DNA of 64,000 nucleotides from Mycoplasma bradburyae. Lineage in GTDB: Bacteria; Bacillota_I; Bacilli_A; Mycoplasmatales; Mycoplasmoidaceae. The translations under genes and the position numbers were made by a program. The notes beneath the pieces were generated by a model. That model was not told the origin of the DNA. It did not search any database and saw nothing but the letters and a program-made list of their open reading frames with translations. The stretch covers positions 868,001 through 932,000 of the forward strand of contig NZ_CP101414.1 of assembly GCF_024338845.1 (NCBI RefSeq), read 5' to 3'. Shown one piece after another: positions 1-16,147 of the stretch (positions are counted from its first letter, which is position 1; each line of letters starts with the position of its first letter).

Positions 1-3107
<3,107 letters not shown>

Positions 3108-3116
3108 AATAAGTTA

Positions 3117-3122
3117 ATTATA
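3117..3122 (-). promoter_or_regulatory. -10 box of pulA, leaderless arrangement
   Basis: On the minus strand the hexamer TATAAT lies ten bases before the pulA ATG. Transcription would begin within three or four bases of the start codon. No convincing -35 box is visible, which is usual in mycoplasmas. Confidence 0.5.
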
Positions 3123-3152
3123 AAAAGTTAGAACTAGCAAAAAATACAATTC

Positions 3153-3164
3153 TTGACGCGTCAA
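3153..3164. promoter_or_regulatory. 12-bp perfect palindrome upstream of pulA
   Basis: TTGACGCGTCAA is a perfect palindrome about 31 bases upstream of the pulA -10 box. Two CG steps are notable in this very AT-rich DNA. It could be an operator for the GntR/UTRA regulator encoded just upstream; this is inference from position and symmetry. Confidence 0.4.
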
Positions 3165-3176
3165 ATTAGCTAACAA

Positions 3177-3192
3177 AGTTGATGTATCAACT
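3177..3192. promoter_or_regulatory. Inverted repeat AGTTGATGTATCAACT, candidate GntR operator
   Basis: This is a 7-2-7 inverted repeat in the gap between gntR and pulA. The first 13 bases, AAGTTGATGTATC (from 3176), recur on the minus strand in front of the maltodextrin ABC operon (34501-34513). A dyad with a central AT-rich step fits operators of HutC/TreR-type GntR proteins. Confidence 0.45.
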
Positions 3193-3199
3193 ATGTATA

Positions 3200-3238
3200 A
3201 AAACGAAATAAGTACTAATAAAATACTTATTTCGTTTT
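3200..3238 (-). terminator. Rho-independent terminator of the gntR-type gene
   Basis: A perfect 15-bp stem (3200-3214 with 3224-3238) encloses a 9-base loop. It lies 25 bases after the regulator's stop codon and is followed on the minus strand by a run of five T. Confidence 0.8.
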
Positions 3239-3262
3239 AGTGTATAGGTTATTATTTTCTTA

Positions 3263-3946
3263 TTAAAATAATGAAAATTCTTGATGATTAAACTTAAAGT
3301 GTTTGGGATCTATATAGTATTTACCAGCAACACAGATTGAATCATTATCATAACCAAAGAATTTTACGGCTAATGCTGGTTTGCAACCGAATTTAGTTAC
3401 ATCATCAAATTCTAATTCATAAACTACATTAGTTAAAGCTCTGCGTTCATTTAAGATATCAATCATTGGAACGCTTGGATTAATAGTTTCATGCTCACTA
3501 ACATTTTTAAGTGAAACAAAGATTTCACTTTCGCCCATTAGTTTATCATTAATATAGTAACGTTTGTTGAATTGTCTAAATCCATCGATGAAAATAATAT
3601 GTTTTTTCATCGCCCACTCAGGTAGTTTTAATTCAGTATCTGGTTTGTTAACTAAAACCTCTTCACCTTCAACCTTTTCAACATTTCATAATAATCTTAA
3701 TGGCTTGATTAAATTATGAAAGTTCTCAGCAACAAATCTACCCCTTTTACGAATTGAATATACTGCTCCTAACGCACTTAATTTTTGGTAAGCAGCTACA
3801 ACAATATTTCTAGAACAATTAAATTTGTTCATTAGTTGATGCTCACTAGGCAAAATCTTGTTAACAGGAACTTTACCTGAATCAATTAGATCAAATAGAT
3901 ATTCAACTATTTGTTGGGTTTTCTTGTCGGATTTAGTTATCTGCAT
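3263..3946 (-). CDS. GntR-family transcriptional regulator with UTRA domain
   Basis: The 227-residue protein has an N-terminal winged helix (about residues 10-75) with the classic GntR pattern LPSEHQLMNKF, a recognition helix SRNIVVAAYQKL and a wing GAVYSIRKRGRFVA. The C-terminal ~140 residues look like a UTRA (HutC-type) ligand-binding domain, which senses sugar phosphates or similar small molecules. It lies between the alpha-amylase gene and pulA and has its own downstream terminator. It is therefore the likely local repressor of glucan use genes, acting on the inverted repeats before pulA. The reading frame crosses two TGA tryptophan codons. The effector is unknown; trehalose-6-phosphate or a maltodextrin derivative is a guess. 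Confidence 0.85.
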
Positions 3947-4015
3947 ATCTTTATAATTTTATAAAAGATATAAGTAGTTTAACAATTATTTTAAATAATA
4001 GCAAAGCTTAGTATT

Positions 4016-5854
4016 TTATTTTTTCAACAACTCAAATACAACAAAACCATTTTGTTGTATTTCTATATTTCAACTATTATTCTTAGCTTTGTATAAGAAT
4101 AATGGCTTAAAATAAAAGTCTCTTGATATTTTTAATAACTCTAAATTCTTATATCGATAATTACAGTAAGCAAACATATATAGTTTGTTAGGATTCTGAT
4201 AATCCTTACGAACTATAATGCTTGAATAATCTTTAGAATCAACTACTAGTTCTGGATCGATTATTGTCTTAGGATCAGTTTTGCTTATTAGTGGGTTAAG
4301 TTTTCTTAACCCGCACATAAATTGAATTAGTTTATATATTGAATTATCTTTGTTAATTAATTCTTCAGCGCAATCTAATGAATTAGATTGGGTTAATAAC
4401 ACATGGTTTTTGTTGCTATTAGTTTTATCATCAACAAAGAAACAGTTTTGTTTAGAATCTTTTCATTTAATAGGTTCTCGTAATCCTGGATCTCCATAAT
4501 TACGACAACCATAATAGCCTAATTCATCCCCTGCATAGATAATAGGGAATGATGGTGTAGCTAGCATATTGAAAATAGCAAGTTTTAATGCATCTAATTG
4601 ATCTTGGGTTAAGGGTTCATGGATTCTTTCATCATGATAATTTAATACTTCTTCACGATAAACATCTAACCATCTTCTGGTGTCATGGTTATTTAGCAAT
4701 GGAATTCAGTTAGCATTCTTTTTATGATAATGATTAACTAGATTTAATAGTTCATCATAAGTAGTTCTTATATCAGGAGTATTGGTTCAGTGCTTGTATC
4801 CATCATAGATCGTGTTTAATGACTCCTTATTACAATACTTAAGCGCTTTTAATGGATCAGTAAAGATCCATTCACCAAACATAAAAGTTTTGTTATCTTT
4901 TGTAATATCTTTGCTTGCTTTTCTAAGCAAACTAAAAATTTTTATTTCATCAAAATTATTTTTAGTTTCAATCTCACTTGAAAAGTATTCACCTATCGCA
5001 TCATACCTAAAACCATCTACACCTATTGCGGTTCAAAACTTTTGAATCTCAATTAGTTCATTTATTACATTAGAATTATCTAAATTTAAATCTGGCATTC
5101 CTTGCCAGAATCTGGCTAAATAATGTTCTCCAGTTGGTACTTTGTTACCAACTGGATATTTATCTCTTATAAATAGATCATCTTGTTTAATATCATCATC
5201 TATCTTAGTATCAACAAAACGATAAAAACTACGATAATATTGATCGCCAGCTAATGCTTTTTGAAACCATGGATGTTCATATGAAGTATGGTTAAATACC
5301 ATGTCTAAATATACTTTTATACCTCTTTGATGGGCTTGATCTAAGAACTCTATAAAAGCATTCATTCCTCCAAGTTGTTCAGCTACATCACAATAGTTGA
5401 TTACATCATATCCATGATAGCTACTAGAAGAATGAATGGGGCTTAATCATATTTGATCAACACCTAGTTGATCAATATAATCTAGTTTATTCTTAAGCCC
5501 TATAAAATCACCTATTCCATCGTTATTACCATCACAGAAGTTATATACTAGCACTTGGTATATTACCCCTGTGTTTTTAAAATTAGTTAACTTATTAGCT
5601 TTTCTATACTTCTTATCTTGCCCCTGAGTTGGATTATCTATTTGGTTGTATAGATAACAATATTTTTTATGTTGGTAATTAGCTATTTGTTTGTTATTGT
5701 CATCTACTAGATAATGTTGATGACAATAACCTAAATGTTCATGATCTTTTTTATATTTAGGATCATTTCAATTACCCATTGTTCTTCTTTGGTTAGATAA
5801 ATATTCTTGATATTTATCTTCATGGTATTGTTTAAGGTTATCTGGAGCTTTCAT
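4016..5854 (-). CDS. Alpha-amylase family protein (GH13, cytoplasmic)
   Basis: This 612-residue protein is a GH13 enzyme. After a ~90-residue N-terminal extension it shows GVIYQVLVYNFCDGNNDG, HGYDVINY, region I DMVFNH, region II GVDGFRYDAIGEY, region III MFGEW and region IV PLLNNHDTRRW. The catalytic Asp, Glu and Asp are therefore all present. It lacks a signal peptide and the YNWGYDP pullulanase motif. It resembles intracellular amylases, neopullulanases or alpha-glucosidases that trim maltodextrins. The frame uses several TGA tryptophan codons; the last lies near the C-terminus, so the true stop is the TAA at 4016 rather than the TGA at 4070. It is the first gene of the local glucan cluster and is probably transcribed separately from pulA. 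Confidence 0.88.
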
Positions 5855-6463
5855 AATAATTGGTTGTTAAACCTTATTATAAATAGATAGATAAACCAGT
5901 AAGCTAAATTCTTAGCTCATCAAGAGGTATTTGTTTTTATCTTGCTTATATCTATTGTTGATAACTAATGTATTATGATTCTAAATATGCTTTAACGTTT
6001 TATTGCAAGGATTTAAAATGATTTGGATATCTTAAAGGTTAATATTACCTATATTGCTAAATATATCGATTATTGTTATTCTTATTTTAATTTCTTCATT
6101 TTCAACTGTTGGCATAAGGAAGGTATTAAAATCAATTGTTAAATTATTTTCTTACACAAAATCCTTATATGCTAATTCATAGATGTATTGTTTAGTAAGA
6201 TCCTTAACTAGGATGTTTATTAATGCTGATAGAAAAAACTTAAACTATAAAACAAAACACTAGATTGTAATAATTTTAAGGTCAAAATTAGAAATTAAAA
6301 ATGTATTAAGTATTTTTAGTAAGGCAAAAATATAAATTGGATAAGAAACTTAATTCAATAACAATTAAAATTAGTTAGTCAATAAAAAGTAACTCCTAGT
6401 TGATTTATCAAAGTTTTAAAATTAAGAAAACATTAATAAAATATTAAACTTGTTTCAATTTAT
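5855..6463. other. Gene-poor junction between glucan cluster and restriction island
   Basis: No intact gene is visible in these ~610 AT-rich bases. The right part shows nothing recognisable. The stretch 6032-6250 retains a coding-like frame on the minus strand and is listed separately as a possible decayed gene. The segment just left of 6000 should contain the promoter of the alpha-amylase gene. Confidence 0.6.
6032..6250 (-). pseudogene. Possible decayed gene fragment, function unknown
   Basis: The minus strand holds about 65 codons of protein-like composition, including KDLTKQYIYELAYKDF and TVENEEIKIRITIIDIFSN, interrupted by one TAA. It has no start and no recognisable family. It may be a remnant of a gene lost when the defence island was acquired. 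Support is weak and rests only on the amino-acid pattern. Confidence 0.3.
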
Positions 6464-8803
6464 CTAAAATTTCTTTATTTCATCATATAAAGCTTTTAGG
6501 CGTTTGAATCCTACATTCTCATCATTCAATTTTTCATTAACGGATTCAATGGTACTAAACCCTTCCATTGATCCATTTCCAGAACTGTCTTTACTAGGTC
6601 TATAAATTACCATAGTTAATGTTTTGTTATCTTTTTTAGCAATTAAATTATCTTTAAAGGTTTCAACATATTTTTGATAATAATTCAATAACATTTCAGG
6701 TTTAGATAATTCACCTGTATCTTTATCATCTTTTATTTCCATAAATAAGAAATGACGATCTTTTATTACAAAAAAGAAGTCAGGAAAACTATCTTTAATT
6801 TCTGCAGGTTTGTCTTTCTTAGAACAATCTATAAATTGAAAATTTAATCCTTTGAAAACAGGGTTTACCGATCAAATGTAATCTAAATTTTGATTACTAG
6901 TTAAACCTTTAAGAATCTTAATGAATTCTTTCTCATTAGATGAATCTAAATAAAGATTATTTTGTTTGTCCTGATTTTGTTCATAAACAAACAATTCTTT
7001 AATTTCATCTATTACAGCAGTTTTAGGCTTATCGGTATTTACAAACATTTCATTAGGAATGCTTTCATAAGATAAAATCACTTTTTTATCGAATTCTTGT
7101 ATTTTGTTGCAAGAAGCATAATGTGATTTTATATCTGATAAATAATCTTTTATGACAATGTATTTGTATAAACCTTCATCTATTTCATCAGTTGTTTTTT
7201 GAATTTCATCATATGATAGATCTATATAGTTCTTCTGATCCAAAATAAAGTATGCTTTATTTTGTTCTACAGCTTCGTTTATAAATAATTTTAAATCTAG
7301 TTTATCATAGATTTTACTTATTATTCTAGTGCTGGTCTTATCCTTATTGTCTATCGCGTATTGTTTTTCTTCTCTTATTAAGTAATTATGATTTTTATAG
7401 TAATTTATCAACTCATTTTGTCTTGATAAAAAGTTATCTTTATTAGATAAGATTTTAGTAATTTTATCTATATATTCCGCTTTATTAAATGTTTTTTCTA
7501 GATTTGAAGTATCAATTTTACCAACAGGAAATAGTTTTTGTTTGTAAGGTTTTTTAAGAGTTCATCTTTGTTGGTTAACAATTCCATGATTCTTAAAATT
7601 TGAATAAATTCAATATTTAAAAGCTATATTATCTTTTTCAAATTTATATCTAGGATTTGGATTTCTTTTTATTCTACCTATAGTTTGGATATTTAAAGAA
7701 TCTGAAAATATCTCTCTAAGTTGAACTAGCATAGTGGCTCTAGGAATGTCTCAACCTGTAGCTGGTCCAATTTTAATAAAGATAACATCTACACCAGAAT
7801 TATTCTTAGAAAGGTTTTTTAAAGTTACAACTTCTCTTATATTTGAATCGTTTGTTGATTTATCTTCTGAAAAATATTTAACTCAACTAAAACCGAATTC
7901 TTCAACAACACTGATATATTTTTGCAGCAATTTTTGTATAGTTGATTCTTCTTCTTTAGAGCTCTTATTTTTGATTTGAATCAACATGGCAGGATTAGTC
8001 CCTAGTAACCCTGGATTGTCATTAGATCCGTATTGAGATTTAATTTCTTTAAATTTTTCACAAGCAATTCTTAGAATTCTTTCATCATCAATTTCATCAT
8101 CTTCAGGAATTCCTTCATTAAAATGTTGATCTCATTTTAAAAGTTTTGTTTCATCGGCAAACAATTCTTCTTCAGTTATTTCTACAACTTCACTTTCTTT
8201 TTTTGGAGTTGCAGTCATAAAAATGCTAAATGATGCAATTTTAGCTATTTTTGATTCAAAGTCTTCTACATCTTTAGAATTCTTTTTCTCAACACCAATA
8301 TGCGCTTCATCTCTTATGTAAATTAAGTCTAAGTTATCATTATTCTTAATGTCATCGAATAATGAATCAATTATTCCTCTTTCAGTAAATAATTTTCCAT
8401 CCCCAAAACTTGATTTACCAAAAATCATCACTCTTTTATGTTTAGGGAGTAATATGAAATCTTTTTCAGTTTTAGTTTTAGATGAACTTGGTGAATCTTG
8501 AAAATCTATTTCTAAATCAGTATTACTTAAATAGATTTTGTAATCATTTAATTTAGTTTCTAATTGCTTAGGTAAATCAGCACTAGATGGAGTAGCAATA
8601 ATAAAGAATAATTCTCTTTTATTCTTAATTTCATTTTTATTGATTATTCTATCAATCACATTAGCAATCATGAAAGTTTTTCCGCTTCCGGTTGGAGCTT
8701 TAAAATAAACTTTCTTTATTTTATCTTCTTTATTAACTCAATAATCAACTAATTGATTAACAGCTTTTTCTTGAACTTTACTTAATATAAATTGTTTATT
8801 CAT
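6464..8803 (-). CDS. res: Type III restriction enzyme Res subunit (helicase-nuclease)
   Basis: This 779-residue protein is the ATP-dependent translocase and nuclease of a type III restriction-modification system. Visible motifs are Walker A KAPTGSGKTF near residue 40, the DEAD-box-like IRDEAH, motif III IFMTATPKK, and helicase motif VI-like sequence NIQTIGRIKR. Near the C-terminus PDFFFVIKDRHFLFMEIK fits the PD-X(n)-EXK nuclease site of the family. Family members are often 850-1000 residues, so this one is somewhat short. Its ATG overlaps the last 8 bases of Mod1, the usual mod-res arrangement. The frame is continuous with TGA as tryptophan. Cutting requires a functional Mod partner, and four different ones are encoded upstream. 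Confidence 0.92.
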
Positions 8804-10485
8804 GTTGTTCCTTATCTATAGTTTTAAGAGCTCTAAGTTTTATTAATTCGATTTCTTCCGGTTTTTCTAATCCAAAATCCTTAAGCATTTTTACGATATT
8901 AGATTCAAATTCTTTAATATTATTCTTACTTGAAATGCTTAAATTCATTTGTTGAACATCGTAAAAATTAAACCCAATGTTATAAGGTTCATTTTTATCT
9001 AATCATTTAAATGTTTCACTGTTAGTACCCTTACCTTGAGTTATTCTGTAGAGTCTTTCATAGGTAATTCCATAACCAATATTATTTTCATTATTAGTTA
9101 CTAATGTAAAAGTTCTGTTTCCCCCATCTTCGCAATTTAATTGCATAACTGCATGAGCGGTTGTTCCGCTACCACTAAAAAAATCAAGAATTCTAGCATT
9201 TTGATTCGAATGTAGTTTCAATAAAAATATTAATAAATCTAAAGGTTTTGCTGTAAATTCCGAGTTTTGAGGAAGTTTTACAATATTTCCCAAAAGATCA
9301 TTACCCGATTTATTATTTAATTTCGGTCCCATAATCAAAGATCTAGCTATAAAATCAAGTTGTCTTTTCTTAGAAAAGATATAATATTCATTATTTTTTA
9401 CAACAACTTCTAAGTCATCAATATCTTTTTCAACTTTTGCTTTAGATCATCTTCATACTTTAGATAAACCATCATCATTTGTTTTTGGTCATAAGGTGTG
9501 GATAGTTTTGTCTGTTTTAACCAGCGTAAGATAATATTTTTTATCAAAGTTTATATATATTGGGTAATGTAATTTTGGTCTAGTTTTATTATTAAATTTC
9601 CAATTAGAATTTTCCAATGAATTTAGTAATAAATATTCTCCATTTTCATCTTCTTTAGGATTATTTTTTCTTTTATTATAAACATTCGGCATTAACGAAT
9701 TAATGTATTCAGAGTTTAAACTATTAAAAGTAAAGAATGGCATTTTATAAACCAAAATATATTCATGAGTTTTAGCAAAATCTACATTAGCTTGTCTACC
9801 TTTACTATTAGAAATAAATGGCATTGATACTACAAAATTCTCTTCACCAAACACTTCATCCATCAACACTTTTAAGTATGCTTGTTCTTTATCATCAATT
9901 GATACGAAAATAACACCATCTTCTTTCAAAAGTTTTCTAGCTAAAACTAGTCGTTCTTGCATCATATTTAGTCAACCGTTGCGACTAAACTTATCTCTAT
10001 AAATGAACTTTTTATTTTGTTTATTTTCTTTATCATCAGCTACACCGTTACCCTCTTTAGCAGCGTGTTCTGTATTATAAGGAGGATCAATATAGATTAC
10101 ATCATATAAGTAATTATTGCTCTCTCTCTCTCTCTCTCTGATTTTCGATGAAAATCAGAGATTTCAACGCATCATAATTTTCACCAATTATTAAAGTATT
10201 TTTATCAGACATTTTACCTTTAACTGACTTATCTTCGTTTTTGGATAAGTATGTATAAGTAGTGTTATTAGCATTTGGCGCTATATCAAAAACAAAACCT
10301 GTTTTTACTCTCTTTATTAATAATTGATAAGCATTAACAAACTTTTCTTCATCACAATTTTCTTGATTTATTAAAGCTTTTAAAATATCTTTAATTAATT
10401 GTTTTTGATCGTTATTCAATGAACTTGTTGATATCTCATCTAATTTTGAATAATACTCATTCAATATTTGTTCTTTATTAATCAT
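8796..10485 (-). CDS. mod: Type III DNA methyltransferase Mod1, phase-off at (AG)10
   Basis: Mod1 is a beta-class N6-adenine methyltransferase of about 560 residues when in frame. The N-terminal 123 residues are nearly identical to Mod3 and Mod4. The (AG)10 tract then puts translation into a TAA right after the repeat. In the other frame the catalytic motif IDPPYNTE follows, then a target-recognition region (about 9350-9850) unlike those of the neighbours, then the SAM-binding motif [15 protein letters not shown]. This DPPY-TRD-FxGxG order is the beta class. The downstream frame is intact to the stop at 8796 and overlaps the res start. By the frame rule (n = 2 modulo 3), the gene is off here but switchable. 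It has its own promoter. Confidence 0.9.
10120..10139 (-). repeat. Phase-variation tract (AG)10 in mod1
   Basis: Ten AG units on the coding strand encode an Arg-Glu repeat. Ten units lead to CAA TAA directly after the tract, so the gene is off. Eleven or fourteen units would restore the frame into the DPPY motif. Confidence 0.95.
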
Positions 10486-10512
10486 TTGATCCTTACCTAT
10501 GTGTATTGCTTT

Positions 10513-10541
10513 ATATTATTTTATATGTAAATTTTTCACAA
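10513..10541 (-). promoter_or_regulatory. Promoter of mod1
   Basis: On the minus strand TTGTGA (10536-10541) and TAATAT (10513-10518) are separated by 17 bases. They lie about 30 bases before the start codon, which is preceded by a good AAGGA Shine-Dalgarno sequence. Confidence 0.5.
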
Positions 10542-10653
10542 AAAGAAGAAATTTTGATGCCTAATCTTTAATGTTATCGATAACAAAAGCTTTAATATGT
10601 ACTTTGAAATTTATAAAGCAATTTTTTTAATAAGTTGAATGTTTAAATTTATT

Positions 10654-12349
10654 CTAGTTATTAGATAAAGATTTAAGCGCTCTAAGTTTTATTAATTCGA
10701 TTTCTTCTGGTTTTTCTAACCCAAAATCATTAAGCATATTTACAACATTCATCTCGAACTCTTTGATATCTTTATTGCCTGAGATACTAAGATCCATCTG
10801 TTTTACGTCGTAAATATTAAACCCGATATTATATGGATCGTTTTTCTTTAATCAATCAAATGATTCTCCATTAGTTCCTTTACCTTGTGATACTCTATAA
10901 AGTCTTTCATAAGTTATTCCATAACCAATATTGTTTTCATTGTTAGTAACTAATGTAAATGATCTATTCCCACCATCTTCTAGATTTAAGTCCATAACAG
11001 CATGCGCTGTTGTTCCACTACCAGCAAAAAAGTCTAATACTCTAGAATCTTTGTTTTTAACAATATTTAATAAATGTTTGATTAATTCGTATGGTTTAGA
11101 AAAGCTAAAACTTAAATTCATTGATCTTAATGTGCCTGCAGATGAATCTGTAGTTTTATCATCGTAATAATCTGTGTAAGCAACTCCATTTTGGGCTTCT
11201 TTTATAACCAAATTCTTAGTATCGAATTTAACTTTTTCGTATATTTTTCTATAAACTGATCATTTTCCGTTTTTTTCTTTTACATATTCTATAAAACCTA
11301 ATTTTTGCCCTACATCGAAAACTTTTTTACTTCATGTGTAACACATTTTTTCGTCATCAGATTTATTTTCATTTCTTCAAATAGTTACAACACTTCCATC
11401 AGGAGCATCTACTGGATAATCTAAAGTTTTTTGATATTTAAAAGATGATCCAGAATTAGTACGTCATAAGGGACTAAGTTTATAATGTCCTCTTTCCTCG
11501 AATCATTCATCTTTCAATATATAATCTTTTTCTTTAGACTCTTCATCAGAATAAACATGATAATTAAAATTAATATTAGCTTTGTTTTTTGCAAAACAAT
11601 GAATGTATTCATGTTGAATATCTATTAGATATTTATTTATATTTGTATTCCCTGAAGGTTTTTTGGTTTTTTTTCATTTTATTGACGCTATAAAATTCTC
11701 TTCACCAAAAATTTCATCCATTAAAACTTTTAAATAGGCTTGTTCTTTGTCATCTATAGATACAAAAATAACGCCATCTTCTTTTAAAAGTTTGCAAGCT
11801 AAAACTAATCGCTCTTACATCATGTTAAGTCAACCATTACGACTAAACTTATCTCTATAAATGAACTTATTATTTTTCTTGTTTTCTTTGTCATCAGCTA
11901 CTCCGTTACCGTCGCTAGCTGCTGATTCTGTATTATAAGGGGGATCAATATAGATTACATCATATAAGTAATTATTGCTCTCTCTCTCTCTCTCTCTCTC
12001 TCTGATTTTCAATAAAAATCAAAGATTTCAGTGCATCGTAATTTTCACCAATTATTAAAGTATTCTTTTCAGACATTTTACCTTCAACTGACTTATCTTT
12101 ATTTTTAGATAAGTATGTGTAAGTAGTGTTATTAGCATTTGGTGCTATGTCAAAAACAAAGCCTGTTTTAACTCTTTTTATTAATAATTGATAAGCATTA
12201 ACAAACTTTTCTTCATCACAATTTTCTTGATCAATCAAAGCTTTTAGAATATCTTTAATTAATTCTTTTTGGTCATTATTTAATGAGGTTTCTGATATCT
12301 CATCTAACTTTGAGTAATATTCATTTAACATTACTTCTTTATTAATCAT
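10654..12349 (-). pseudogene. Type III methyltransferase Mod2, off at (AG)13 and carrying a nonsense codon
   Basis: Mod2 has the same architecture as its neighbours but is the most diverged in the N-terminal part. The (AG)13 tract is out of frame, ending in CAA TAA. In addition, the conserved MMQERL sequence just after the DPPY motif is changed to MM-stop-ERL by a TAA at 11815-11817, where the other copies have CAA. Beyond that stop, the target-recognition domain and [15 protein letters not shown] are intact to the TAG at 10654. A repeat-length change alone therefore could not restore full-length protein. It could serve as a silent donor of recognition-domain sequence. The start is chosen at MINKE to match the other copies; an in-frame ATG lies three codons upstream. 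Confidence 0.88.
11978..12003 (-). repeat. Phase-variation tract (AG)13 in mod2
   Basis: Thirteen AG units on the coding strand. Thirteen is 1 modulo 3, so the tract is out of frame by the same rule that makes mod4 in frame. Confidence 0.95.
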
Positions 12350-12583
12350 TTTGGGCATAATTTGTAGAACTTCTTATATTATCTTATATGTTAAATTTTC
12401 GTAAAAAGAAGAATTTTCATATTAATATTTATTCTAAATATAACAAAAAATACAATATAAACTTTTCTTTCTAAGAGGCATTTTGTTGGTTACTTAAATA
12501 AAACTTTAAACTGATTTAAAAGATAAGAATAATGCATCTGTTAAATTACAAATAAACTGCAAATATAGCGTTTTTTTAGCATT

Positions 12584-14273
12584 CTATTTACTTGAAATAG
12601 TTTTTAGTGCCCTTAGTTTTATTAGTTCAATTTCTTCCGGTTTTTCTATCTCAAAATCCATTAGCATTTTGACAACATTAGATTCGAATTCCTTAATATT
12701 ATTCTTGTTTGAAATACTTAAATCCATTTGTTTTACATCGTAAAGACTGAATCCTATGTTGTAAGGTTTATTTTCACTTAATCATTTAAATGTATTTCCG
12801 TTAGTACCTTTACCTTGAGATATTCTATATATTCTTTCGTAGGTAATTTCATAGCCTATATCATTTTCATTATTGGTTACTAATGTGAAAGTTCTGTTTC
12901 CATCATCTTCACGATTTAATTGCATAACTGCATGCGCAGTTGTTCCGCTCCCTGCAAAAAAATCTAAAACTCTTGCATTTTTATTTGGATGTCTGTCAAC
13001 TATTCATTTAATTAAATCCATAGGCTTAGCAAATTCAAATTCGTTATGATCTAGTACATCAGTTAATATTCCGATTCCTGTTTTTCTTGAATCAAAAACC
13101 TGTATTGTAAAGGGGTTCGTCTTATCTTTGATTCTGTTTTTTATAAAAGGAAAAACTTTTCCTTCCGAATCCTTTTTAAAAACTATTTCAGTTTTGTATT
13201 TTGATAAGAAAGTTTCTTCAGATCAGTTTCACACCGTTTTATTGTTTTTTCTTAGACCTGGTCTAATCGGAATATAACCTTTATTAATTAAATCTTGGTT
13301 GTATGATTCGGAATATTCTAAAGTATTGAAATCATACTCGTATAAGACTTTTGCATCTTGAGTTTTTTCGTTTCAATATATGGTGTAACCTCTTTTTTTG
13401 TTATCTTCTAAATAAGAATTAATTGAATTCAACTTATTAGTTATTGTGTATTTGCTAAATTCGTCTTCTAATTTATATTTATCAATATTGCCGTATTTTT
13501 CTAGATTTAATTCAAAGTTTTTTATAGATTTAGAATAACAGTGAATAAATTCATGTGTTCTTTTAAAACCCGTTCCTAATGTTCTTCCTTGAGAGGTTTT
13601 ATTAAATATAATAGTAGCAACGAAATTTTCTTCACCGAAAATATCATCCATTAAAACTTTTAAATAAGCCTGTTCGTTATCATCTATAGACACAAATATA
13701 ACACCATCTTCTTTCAAAAGTTTTCTAGCTAAAACTAGTCGTTCTTGCATCATATTTAGTCAACCGTTGCGACTAAACTTATCTCTATAAATGAACTTTT
13801 TGTTTTCTTTATTTTCTTTATCATCAGCTATACCATTACCATCTTTAGCAGCGTGTTCTGTATTATAGGGAGGATCAATATAAATTACATCATATAAGTA
13901 ATTATTGCTCTCTCTCTCTCTCTCTCTGATTTTCGATGAAAATCAGAGATTTCAGCGCATCATAATTTTCGCCAATTATTAAAGTATTTTTATCAGACAT
14001 TTTACCTTTAACTGACTTATCTTCGTTTTTAGATAAGTAAGTATAAGTGGTGTTATTAGCATTTGGTGCTATATCAAAAACAAAACCTGTTTTTACTCTC
14101 TTTATTAATAATTGATAAGCGTTAACAAACTTTTCTTCATCACAATTTTCTTGATTTATTAAAGCTTTTAAAATATCTTTAATTAATTGTTTTTGATCAT
14201 CATTTAATGAGTGTTTAGATATTTCATCTAATTTTGAATAATACTCATTCAATATTTGTTCTTTATTAATCAT
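12584..14273 (-). CDS. mod: Type III DNA methyltransferase Mod3, phase-off at (AG)10
   Basis: Mod3 shares its first 123 residues almost exactly with Mod1 and Mod4 and is off through an (AG)10 tract. The second frame carries [27 protein letters not shown], a distinct target-recognition region (about 12990-13620) and [16 protein letters not shown] find no stop in that frame down to the TAG at 12584, so the gene would give about 560 residues if one AG unit were added. The C-terminal third differs slightly from the other copies ([10 protein letters not shown] against NCEDGGNRTF). It should methylate adenine in a recognition sequence different from those of Mod1, 2 and 4. Confidence 0.9.
13908..13927 (-). 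repeat. Phase-variation tract (AG)10 in mod3
   Basis: Ten AG units on the coding strand, out of frame, as in mod1. Confidence 0.95.
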
Positions 14274-14300
14274 TTGATCCTTACCTATGTGTATTGCTTT

Positions 14301-14329
14301 ATATTATTTTATATGTAAATTTTTCACAA
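14301..14329 (-). promoter_or_regulatory. Promoter of mod3
   Basis: This is the same TTGTGA / 17 bp / TAATAT arrangement as before mod1, inside the duplicated block. The copy before mod4 differs by a few bases. Confidence 0.5.
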
Positions 14330-14440
14330 AAAGAAGAAATTTTGATGCCTAATCTTTAATGTTATCGATAACAAAAGCTTTAATATGTACTTTGAAATCT
14401 ATAAAGCAATTTTTTAATAAGTTGAATGTTTAAATTTATT

Positions 14441-16147
<1,707 letters not shown>

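Larger units (their letters stand above)
10110..10728. repeat. ~610-bp duplicated block, copy 1 (mod2 tail, spacer, mod1 head)
   Basis: This block is nearly identical to 13898-14515. It contains the last ~75 bases of one mod gene, the intergenic promoter region and the first ~370 bases of the next mod gene up to the AG tract. High identity in non-coding spacer points to recent duplication or gene conversion. Confidence 0.75.

Noticed and set aside
10931..11167. Plus-strand open frames opposite the mod genes, and similar ones opposite other genes.
   Set aside because: They lie entirely within clear minus-strand genes, have no ribosome site and show no protein family pattern.
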